This document shows positions 25,325-33,637 of a DNA stretch of 35,483 nt, piece by piece. Origin of the DNA: Pseudomonadota bacterium (GTDB taxonomy: Bacteria > Tectomicrobia > Entotheonellia > Entotheonellales > Entotheonellaceae); contig SXND01000194.1 in NCBI GenBank assembly GCA_005777235.1, positions 1 to 35,483 of the forward strand, written 5' to 3'. The position numbers and the translations under genes are program-made. The notes under the pieces are model-generated. The model was not told where the DNA came from. It did no database searches and saw nothing but the letters and a program-made list of their open reading frames with translations. Positions within the stretch are counted from its first letter, which is position 1, and every line of letters begins with the position of its first letter.

Positions 25325-26487
25325 CCTGTTGCTGGCCCCGCATCAAGATAGCCCAACCCGGCGAGCCGCCGGTGTATGAGTGCCTCATCTTCCGGGGCGA
25401 GTGTCTCCGGCGTACGTGGGAGAACGGGTGCCTGTCGCAGGAACGGTCCTGGCTGCAGTGCCGAGGCCTCGGGCCGCGGCTCGGACCAAAACGACGTGCC
25501 ATCCCACGTCGAGGGCGTGGCCACACCGACCATGTGCAGAATGGTCGGCGCCAGATCTTGCAGCGTTGGGGCGTGCAGTGACAGGCGCTGGTTGAGCAAT
25601 AAGATCCCTGGCACCAGGCCTGGGTCCACAAGGTGATCCCCACTCCATTTCTGTCGTTTATCCTCAGTGATGGTCTCTGGTGTCCCCCCGGCCGCGGTTT
25701 CCCAGGAGGCGCGATAGCCATCGGCAAAGCCGACGAAGAGGTCTGGCGCCTGCGACGTCTGAGCCACCGTGTACACCGCGTCGCTGCGCAGCACGCGCCG
25801 GACCACGGGTGTCCCGCTCTGCGGATCGACCAGGGTGAGCAACTGCTGCTGTATGGCGTCCAGTAAGGGCTTGGCGTCCTCAAGCGTCACGATGCCACAG
25901 GGTTCGCGTCCCTGGCAATTCAGGTAAATCCCGCCAATGCCCAGCGCATAGGCCTGCGTGCGTTCCCAGTCCACATCCTGGCCAAACAGCCGCCCCGAGG
26001 TGTACCCCGCCTTGAGCTGTAACAGGCCCTGGCTCTTCAGCCAGGTATTGAGATGGACGGTGCGCCGAAAATTGGCGAAGCCATGGTCAGACAACACGAT
26101 GAGGATCGTTTCAGGGTCCAGGCGTTGTTGCACCTGCCCCAATAACGTGTCGAAGGTCCGGTACTAGGTTTCGATCACGTCGCTATACGGCGAGTCGGCT
26201 TCGTGCCGCGGATGCTGGGGGTCAATATAGCGCCAGAACATATGCTGGATACGGTCCAGGGTGTCAAATACCAGTACCAAGACGCCCTCCTGCCACGACT
26301 CCATGGCGTGCCACAGCATAGCCTGGCACTCATCATAGATCGCCTGACAGTGCTGCAAGAAGGCGGCATCATTGAGCCAGCCATTGTCCAAGGCGTGCGT
26401 GTCTTCCGGCATCCCGAGCGTGGCGTAGAGACCGATAGGCTGTGCCAGATCACCCGCGTAGCCCTGACCATTACCCAGATCGATTTG
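25321..26487 (-). pseudogene. Alkaline-phosphatase-superfamily phosphodiesterase, N-terminus lost, in-frame TAG
   Basis: The C-terminal two thirds of a type I phosphodiesterase/nucleotide pyrophosphatase-like protein can be read. The metal-ligand motif FDTLDRIQH is followed by MFWRYIDPQHP. An in-frame TAG at 26164-26166 (VIET-stop-YRTFD) comes next, then LSDHGFANFRRTVHLNTWL and APTLQDLAPTILHMVGV with a WDGTSFW end. Upstream the frame closes at another TAG (26488-26490), where YcaO sequence abuts. The catalytic Thr/Ser nucleophile domain is missing. Activity is very unlikely. Confidence 0.8.
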
Positions 26488-26821
26488 CTAAGCGGCTGGC
26501 CACGCCACGGTCTGCCAGCCGGTCACACAGGGACCGCACCGCACCGGTGTCAATACTCTGCACATCCACCACACGACAATGCTGGGCGATCTGCAAATGA
26601 CCGTTGACGCTGAGGCGCGACATGGCATCGCGCTCCAGCACCTCGTACAGGGCATGCAGGGTGGCCTCCATGACGTGATTGCCGCTGGCCAGGCCATTGG
26701 TCGAGAACTGATACAGCGTCGGCCAGCACAGGTACACAGCGCTCGCCGGTACCCAGGCAATAGTCCCAGTGTGCAAACGATGCGTGCCGGCAGTGTGCCG
26801 CTTGGTGAGCCGCTCAGTCAT
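26471..26821 (-). pseudogene. ycaO: YcaO cyclodehydratase remnant with internal and C-terminal deletions
   Basis: YcaO proteins form azoline rings using ATP and are normally 400 aa or more; this frame has 116. The start MTERLTKRHTAGTHR matches a TfuA-linked YcaO N-terminus and overlaps the TfuA stop (ATGACTGA). The next residues already belong to the middle of the protein: WVPASAVYLCWP, FSTNGLASGNH, EATLHALYEVLERDAMSRLS. Much of the N-terminal ATP-binding region is therefore gone. The frame ends at ADRGVASRLANRSG, where phosphodiesterase sequence begins in another frame. It cannot be a working enzyme. Confidence 0.8.
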
Positions 26822-28299
26822 CCTGCCTCTCCTGGCCCAGATGGGCCGTACGGCCGGTGATCTGGCATGCGTGCAGCAGTGCGCCCTCGAAGGCCCACTG
26901 CTGCCCAACATGGGCTGGCCCATGTTGCGTGATCCATGCGACCAGGCTCCAGTCACGCAACCACTGCTGGTAGTGGGCCAGCGTCCACCCCTGCGTTGTG
27001 AGCCAAGCCGCGTCAACAGGGAAGCGTGCCGCCGTCTGGGTCAGCTCTGTGGCTATCTGGGCCGGAGGGAGGGTCACGCCGTACGTGCTGGCCCAGGCGC
27101 GGAGCACACGGCGTTCATACACGGCACGTCGTGGCGGGAATGACGCCTCGGGCTGGACAAGTCCGACGGCACAGGCCTGGCGGTGCAGGGCCTCATCCAG
27201 GGCCACTTCCCCAGGAAAGTGCCAGGGCAATCCAAAAGTCTCCGGGTCTTGGGTGGTCACCCAGCTGACTAAGGCCCGTTCGGCCACCAGGAATGCGTAG
27301 AGGCTTAGCGTGAGACCATTGGCATGCAACCAGTGGTGGCCTTGGTCTCCGAGCCCATACTGAGCGCCCCACTGCTCCACGAACGCCGCCTGCTAGGGGG
27401 GATAGGCACGTCACCTGGTGCTGGCGTGCCCACTCCAACACAAAGGCCTGCGTGCCAAGCGGTCGCCGCAGGGCCGCGACCAACGCCACATCCTGCATGG
27501 CATGCTGTAGCACTGCCTGCCCACGCACCTCCTCCCCCCCGGCGCGCGCAAAACCTGCCATCAGGCTCCGTGCCACCCGCCACCGGCGGTCGGCCTCCTG
27601 CACAGGGGCCGCCGGCCTGCTGGCGGGTGGCGGCATGGGCTGCGTCGCACAGTGTCGTAAGACCCCAGCGGTATCGCGGGCCTTCAGATTCACGGCCTGG
27701 GTGCTCAGGTACTGCGCCAGATGCGACACCAGAGGCTGGGACCACTCCTGCACCACTGGGCTGCGCAGCAACTGGGCATACGAGTGCTCCGGGTAGTAAC
27801 ATTGCTTGGCATAGGTGATGAGGACCGCCGCCTGCTCGACCGTGAGGACGCCATCGTGCACCGCCTGTTGGAGGGTGAAGCGGATATTGACCAGTGGTTC
27901 CGACATCGCGTAGTAGTGAGCATCCGCATCGCCATGCCGTAGGGCGATTTCGTCATCGCCGTGAATCACCCCATCACGATACCACGCATAGATGGTGCCA
28001 AAGCCCGTCATGCCGTAGCGCGCCAACTCTGCGGCGCGCAGGGCGCCCAGGCTCGAAGCCCCCAGCACTTGCACCCCTTCCTCAACGGCAGCGAGCAGTT
28101 CGCGTTGCCATACGGAGGGTGTGCTGTGAAACACCCCATCAATCAGAATGATGGTCGTGACGCCGGCGGGTAGGAGACGGTATACATCGCCCCGACGCGC
28201 CGGAGGATAATACTGGGTCGCCAGCAGGGCACTGGCCTGTTGCCTGGGCAACGAAGGACCGAGGAAGACCGCGATGTGCTGCGGATTGGTCGAGTGCAT
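26814..28299 (-). pseudogene. tfuA: TfuA-like YcaO partner protein, frameshifted
   Basis: TfuA proteins accompany YcaO enzymes in thioamide or azole formation. The N-terminal domain is well preserved: VFLGPSL, TIILIDGVFHSTPSVWQREL, GASSLGALRAAELARYGM, GDDEIALRHGDADAHYY and SEPLVNIRFTLQQA. After about 298 codons the family-like continuation (AFVEQWGAQYGLGDQG, ANGLTLSLYAFLVAERALVSWV) is in the next frame. One extra G around 27393, beside a C6 tract (27396-27401), accounts for it: removing it gives a smooth CLSPLQAAFVEQWG reading. The stop of the second frame overlaps the YcaO start. Confidence 0.82.
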
Positions 28300-28321
28300 A
28301 CGTTCCTGCCTTTTGCAGTAG

Positions 28322-30346
28322 TCAAACCGTTTGCCGGGTCATCAGCCGGGCACACAACCCGTTCTGGCGTGCCAGTTCCTCAAAGCTGCCCTGTTGCACC
28401 ACCCGCCCCTGCTCGAGAACATCGATCCGATCGGCGTGCCGGATGGTACTGAGGCGGTGGGCAAGCACCACGCGTGTAATCTGCAAAGCGCGCAGGCTCT
28501 CGCTCACCATGGCCTGGGTGCGGTTATCCAGGGCGCTGGTGGCCTCGTCGAAGAGCAGCAGGCGGGGTTGGCAGGCCAGGGCGCGGGCAATCAGCAAGCG
28601 TTGGCGCTGGCCGCCGGAGAGATTGGTGCCGCCCTCATTCAGCATGGTAAACATCCCCATGGGCATGTGGGCAATATCGTCGGCGAGGCCTGCGGCCCTC
28701 GCCGCTTCCCGGGCCTCGTCCATACGCATCGCACGATTACTGGCAATGTTGTCGAACAAGGAGGCCGCCATGATGCGGGCCTGTTGCAGCACAATGCCCA
28801 TCTGGCGCCGGATGGCATAGACATTGAGACGGGTGAGATCCTGATCATCGTACGAGATAGAGCCGGATTCTGGCGCTTCAAACCCTAAGAGGAGGCGATA
28901 GATGGTCGATTTCCCGGAACCCGACGGGCCGACCAGGGCAATAAATTCGCCTGGGGCGGCGTGCAGACTGACATCATCCAAGATGAGACGTCCCTGGGAC
29001 TGATAGCGAAACGACACGTGGTCTAAGGCCAGGGCGCCGGTGAGGTGACCAGGATCCTTTTTGCGGGCATCAACTTCTGGCGTGGCGTCAATCATGGGCT
29101 TGGCACGGCGCCATAACACGGCGATGTCCAGCACGTCGAGCAGCGTATTGCTCAGCTCAGTCGCGGCACTGATAAAAATCCCAAACGCGGCATAGAAGGC
29201 CAGGAAGGTGCCCGCCGTCAAGCCGCGGGCCGCCATCGGCGTGCTCTCCTGGAGCGCAAGGGCCGCGCCCCAGAAGAGGGCGGCATACGTCACGGTCGGC
29301 ATCACATCATTGAACACGGTCACCACATCGGTCAGACGTTGCACATGCTGGCGCAGGGTTTGCTGCTGACTCTACAGGGTGGCCCACACGGCAAAGGCGC
29401 GCTCTTCGACCCCAGCGACGCACAGTTTGGCGACACCGCCCACGAGTTGCACCATGAGTCCAAAGACCTCGGCCGTCACTGTTTTGAGGCGATGCACCTA
29501 CCGGAGGCTCAGCAGGCCAGCCACGAGAGTCACCACGAGGACCACCAGGGTAGCGGCACAGGCGATCAGGGCCAGCGACGGACTATAATACACCATCAGT
29601 CCGAGGTTCAGGAGCGCCGCGCACCCCGCAAACAGCGTGCGGATTGTCGTGCCGCTGAGCTTCATGCGGATCTCCCGCATGGCATTGACCCGCGACTCCA
29701 GATCCCCAATCGCATAGCGCCGAAAGAAGGTCGGTGGCAGCCGGAGCAGCCAGTCCCACAGGGCGGTTTGCATGGTGGCCGCCAACGTCTGCTCCAAGCG
29801 TAGGAGCGCCACCCCCTGCACCACTTGAAACAAGGCCGAGCCACAGGCCGCGACCCCGAGACTCAGGCCCAGCTGCCACAGCAGCTGCCGCTCTGCATCT
29901 GGGATGGCATGGTCAATCACCATCGCTGTCGCCTGTGGTCCCAGCATGCCTAACAGCGTCATGGCCATCCCAGTGAGCACGATACTGCACAGTGTCTGCC
30001 AGTGGCCGCGGGCAGCAAAGGCGAGTAAGGCCAGGGCATGACGCGCGCGCTCTGGGAAGGGACGATAGAGCATGCGCGCCATGGGGGCGAGGGTGGCGGC
30101 GAGCCGCGCATGCACCGGCGTGCGCGGCTGTGCCACGGGGTCAAACAAAGCATAACGCGTCGGCGACAGCGGGAGTAAGGCCACTGGCTGATTGTTCCCC
30201 CCTTGATAGGCCAGCAACGGGCCACAGTCTTGGGTCCACCAGCGCTCAGTCAAGAAGACTGCGCGCACCCGGAGATGGGAGGCGCGGGCAATAGCTTCCA
30301 GCGGATCGTTGAGCAGGTGGAGGTTCTCCGAGCGAGCGGGCGGCAC
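28322..30346 (-). pseudogene. NHLP-type ABC exporter (permease plus ATPase), two in-frame TAG codons
   Basis: This is a NHLM/NHLP-family bacteriocin exporter half-transporter. The first part (30346-29501) covers the pre-membrane region DPLEAIARASHLRVRAV, WWTQDCGPLLAYQG and the first membrane helices up to AGLLSLR. TAG at 29498-29500 and TAG at 29372-29374 interrupt one continuous frame. The residues between them (VFGLMVQLVGGVAKLCVAG) fit the family exactly. The last part has an intact ATPase: GPSGSGKST, LSGGQRQR, LLLFDEATSALD and LAHRLSTI. The usual N-terminal regulatory-like domain is missing, cut at the junction with the upstream chimera. Confidence 0.85.
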
Positions 30347-30351
30347 AATCG

Positions 30352-31248
30352 TTACCCCCAGGACCGCTCATAGGCCGCCGGCACATGCAGCAGGTGCCAG
30401 ATGAACCGACTCGACATGCTTCCCGCCAGTTTGACTTTGAGGCGGCGCAGATAGTACAATTGCATCCGCAGGAGCGCGCCGCTGAGCCCCGCTGTAAGCA
30501 CCATCCCCACGAGCAAAGGGCGCAACCAGTCCTGCAGCCCTTGAATGAGAATTTGATCCACAAAAATCTGACTAAAGGCCGGGATAGCCAACCGGGGGAT
30601 GGCCAGCAGCAGCCCCACCCGGGCGCACAACAGCAACGCCTGGGTGAAGCCGCGCAAGCGTGCCCACAGCGCCGGGAGCAGGCGCGGGCGGCGGCCCCCT
30701 CTGGTGAAGGTTGGGCCTGGCTCCATGACATAGGTGATTGGCGCCCGTTGCTCGACCGCCACGCGGCCACTCGCCGTGGTGCCTGACGAGATGAGGACGT
30801 CAGGACCACGGGACGACGACCATTGATAGCCACTCACCGTAGCCGGGTCGGCGGCGAGCGCTGCGACGACCTCGAGTTGCGGGCCCTGCGCCATCAAGCG
30901 TTTCACCACCTTGTCATTGCCCACCAGACTGCCCATGCCTTCCCGGCTCACGGCAAAGGCGGACACCGAGGTCACCGTGCCGACGATACTGCCAAAGCGC
31001 TCGCGCTCGACCGTGTCCGGGATGATCTGCATCGGCATGCCGACCCGAACACCTGTGCGCACGCGCAGGAGGTGCAGACGTCCTGAGGCCGGCACTTGCA
31101 CATCCCCCACTTGTCGTGGCCGCATCAGTACCCCGCAGCCCACCACCATGATCGGGAGTCGCGCTGTGATGGCCCAGGTCAGAGCGGCGCCGATCAAGCC
31201 AGCAAACGTGAGCACCGCCAGCCAGTGCCGTGGTCGCACCACGTGCAT
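30352..31248 (-). pseudogene. In-frame chimera: NHLP membrane-fusion protein joined to a second NHLP ABC exporter
   Basis: The 298-aa frame begins in a HlyD-like NHLP membrane-fusion protein; related codons (RKEALERLSSPERLDEL) continue upstream without a clear start codon. A membrane anchor (WLAVLTFAGLIGAALTW) and half of the beta domain (ASGRLHLLRV) are followed directly by the C-terminal half (VGMPMQIIPDTVERERFGS). The coiled-coil hairpin is therefore deleted. At ITYVMEPGPTFTRGGRRP the frame turns into the first membrane region of a peptidase-type ABC exporter, with its C39 protease missing. It stops at HVPAAYERSWG, before any ATPase. It is probably non-functional. Confidence 0.78.
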
Positions 31249-31391
31249 GAGCTCATCAAGGCGTTCCGGGGACGACAGGCGCTCCAGGGCCTCTTTGCGA
31301 AACAGGGCCTCAGGGCGCCGGGGGTCGGTGGAACCTGTGCCATAGAACAGACGGTGTGTTTCCCCATTGTGGCCGCGTCTTCCGTGCGTCT

Positions 31392-31931
31392 TTAGGCGCC
31401 CTGTAGGCTCTTGAGCATCCAGTCAAAGCGCGCCCCGGCGAGGGCCATGCGTTGCAGCACCTGCGGGTCTAATGCTTCATCATCGTCGTCGTCCACCGGC
31501 GTATCCATACTGCGGTTCAGCAAGCGGCTGACCGCACTGCGCATTCTATCGGCCAGGAACATGGACAACGCCTGATAAAACCGCGCCGCAAACCCCGTAT
31601 CCTCGGCCAGTTTGGCCAACAAGCGTTGCCGGGGGATGGCAAAGACCACCGCATCCTCTACCGCCGTGACCGTCGCGGCTGGAGGACGGCTATCGACAAA
31701 GGAGATTTCGCCCATCACTTCACCGACACGTAAACGGGCCAGTTCCGTCCCACCAGCCGCCGCCATGGAGACACGGAACTGCCCTTGTAATACGATATAC
31801 ATGGCGTCCAGCACTTGGCCTTCGTGGATGAGGATCGCCCCGGCCTGGAGGCGCTCTTGGCGCCCTGTGGCGAGCATCCACGCCGTGTCGGCCTCGTTCA
31901 AGATCCCAAATAAATAGAGTGTGTTGCGCAC
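31392..31931 (-). CDS. Cyclic-nucleotide-binding domain protein of the NHLP locus
   Basis: This 179-aa protein has a CRP-type cNMP-binding domain. IHEGQVLDAMYIVLQGQFRVS is at about 34-54, and the phosphate-binding cassette GEISFVDSRPPAATVTA is near 74-90. A helical C-terminus has an acidic run (DDDDDE). No DNA-binding HTH is visible, so it is not a CRP regulator. Such stand-alone domains are often found next to NHLP exporters. Translation starts at GTG behind GGGAGG. It is the only undamaged gene in this locus. Confidence 0.85.
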   Translation of the reverse strand: MRNTLYLFGILNEADTAWMLATGRQERLQAGAILIHEGQVLDAMYIVLQGQFRVSMAAAGGTELARLRVGEVMGEISFVDSRPPAATVTAVEDAVVFAIPRQRLLAKLAEDTGFAARFYQALSMFLADRMRSAVSRLLNRSMDTPVDDDDDEALDPQVLQRMALAGARFDWMLKSLQGA

Positions 31932-32226
31932 GGGTGTACCTCCCTGAAGACGCGTCGTGAGGGCGTGACGGCTGAGAACAGTCGTTTATGGCACTGCAAG
32001 AAATGATCCATAATCGTGATAGCCCAAGCGGTGCAGATGCTCCAACGGTGGGACCAAGCGCCGCCCTTACTGTCCGTGGCACGGACCGCGGCCAATCCGG
32101 GAGGCGAGTATACCAGAAAGTGATGTTCCTCGCTCACAACGGACGCGAGCCGTGCGCGCTTGATGCCCTGACATGACGGGCAGGCGGGCGACTGCGCACG
32201 CCAGACAACGGCCTCACATGGTTGCA

Positions 32227-32283
32227 GCACTGCTCATTGTGGCCATCGCGCTGGCTGTGGCGTCAGCGGCGACCTCGCGGGCA
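32227..32283. repeat. 57-nt dispersed repeat, copy B
   Basis: It is 49/57 identical to 19391-19447, without gaps. Its last bases run into the first REP-like palindrome, so the two may be parts of one larger element. Confidence 0.75.
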
Positions 32284-32346
32284 TGGCCCGCGCCAACAGA
32301 AACGCGGGCGTCTCCAGCCCCCGTGTAGGAGCGGGCCATGCCCGCG
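32276..32346. repeat. Pair of REP-like palindromes in inverted orientation
   Basis: CGCGGGCATGGCCCGCG (32276-32292) is itself nearly palindromic. Its first 16 bases recur in inverted orientation as GCGGGCCATGCCCGCG (32331-32346), 38 bp further on. The arrangement resembles a BIME built of two REP units. A cloverleaf or long hairpin is possible in RNA or single-stranded DNA. Confidence 0.6.
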
Positions 32347-32642
32347 CAGGAGTCGCATCGCGTCGTCTTGTTCAAAATGGACATTGCTGCAATTGTTGCT
32401 CGCGCTACTGACACACGTATGCGAAAATGGATATGACGTTTTTCTCCCTGGTGTCGTGCCGCACGTTGCACGTTGTGGCAGAGTATGATGATGAGCCGTG
32501 TGGAACAGCACAAGCGTCCTCCTCGGCAAGCCTCGATGCGGCGCGTCAGCCGGACGCAGGCGTATCATCATCAGCCATGTGTCGGGCGTCAAGCACCAGG
32601 AGCGCGTCTGGCACACCACGATTGTGGCGAGGAGGACAGAGC

Positions 32643-33440
32643 ATGTATGTACGCTTAGCTGATGGTGCCGAGTTGTTCTACACCGTTGATGATTACACCG
32701 CGCCCTGGACGCAGCCCGAGACCATTGTGATGCACCACGGCATGGCCAAGAACCACCGCTTCTGGTATCGCTGGGTGCCAGTGCTGGCAGCGCAGTACCG
32801 GGTCGTGCGGTTTGATATGCGCGGCATGGGCCAATCGTCGGTGCCAGAGCCGGGCTATCCCTGGTCGCTGACGCACTTTGCCGACGATCTCCTCGGGCTC
32901 CTGGATCAGTTGGGGCTGGCGCAGGTGCATCTCATTGGTGAGACCGTCGGGGGCTCGATTGCGATGCACTTCGCCACCATGCACCAGGAGCGCTTGCTGT
33001 CGCTCGCGGTGTGCACCTCCCCGGTGACGTTTGGCACGCATCACGCGGCGAGTGCGGAGCTGATTGACCGAGAAGGCATGACCGCCTGGGTGGCGAGCAC
33101 CATTGGCCGGCGCCTGGACCCGCAGCTCACTACCCCGGCGTATCGGCACTGGTACGCGGCGCAGATGGCCGCCACCCCAGCCCATGTCGTCAGCGGTTTT
33201 CAACGGCAAGCCGGGGGTGGCGACCTGCGACCTGGCCTGGCGCATGTGCAGACACCTACGCTGGTGCTGGCTGCGGCCAATGTGCCGGGCGAGGTGCTGG
33301 GTGATTTTCGTGGCGCTGCCAACCTCTTCCCCAATGGCCGGCTGGTGCTGTTCCCCGGCGTGAGCGGTTTTGTGCAGCACCTGCTGCCCGTGCCCTGCGC
33401 CCGTGCCTGGCTGGACTTTGCGGCGAGTCTGCACCCGTAA
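32643..33440 (+). CDS. Alpha/beta-fold hydrolase with an atypical nucleophile motif
   Basis: This is a 265-aa alpha/beta hydrolase. The oxyanion-hole region is VMHHGMAKNHRFWYRWV, and FDMRGMGQSS is typical of the fold. The nucleophile elbow reads LIGETVGGSIA, so Thr101 stands where Ser (GxSxG) is usual. The loop that normally supplies the acid, LVLAAANVPGE, lacks an obvious Asp. His246 in SGFVQHLLPV could be the catalytic His. The start at 32643 follows GGAGGA. It may be a Thr-dependent or non-catalytic member. Confidence 0.82.
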   Translation: MYVRLADGAELFYTVDDYTAPWTQPETIVMHHGMAKNHRFWYRWVPVLAAQYRVVRFDMRGMGQSSVPEPGYPWSLTHFADDLLGLLDQLGLAQVHLIGETVGGSIAMHFATMHQERLLSLAVCTSPVTFGTHHAASAELIDREGMTAWVASTIGRRLDPQLTTPAYRHWYAAQMAATPAHVVSGFQRQAGGGDLRPGLAHVQTPTLVLAAANVPGEVLGDFRGAANLFPNGRLVLFPGVSGFVQHLLPVPCARAWLDFAASLHP

Positions 33441-33637
33441 GTCAAGGCTGGTGCGTCTCTGCGGCATGGACCAGCACCTCGCGTTACGTTCTGGGTGCGC
33501 GAGAGGGAGCACACACGGCGCCAGCTGCCCTCAACATCGCGCCATAGCGCACTATCACCCCAACAAGCCAACGCTTGAGCCTGGAGAGTGCTCTCTCTGA
33601 GAGGTCTCCTGCAGGGCCAGGCGATACAGGGAACGTC

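Larger units (their letters stand above)
31932..32642. other. Intergenic region with repeats; no precursor peptide found
   Basis: This 711-bp divergent spacer lies between the RiPP locus and the hydrolase gene. It contains dispersed-repeat copy B (32227-32283) and two REP-like palindromes (32276-32292, 32331-32346). I searched it for a nitrile-hydratase- or Nif11-like leader with a Cys/Ser/Thr-rich core and saw none. Confidence 0.5.

Noticed and set aside
26814..27016. N-terminal extension of the YcaO frame upstream of 26821
   Set aside because: It is the out-of-frame shadow of TfuA; the ATG at 26821 has a ribosome site and matches a YcaO start.
23886..31931. Genome-wide reassignment of TAG to an amino acid
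   Set aside because: TAG is the natural stop of the racemase, sufR, sufB, Rieske and sufT genes in this window, and the same locus also has frameshifts and deletions.
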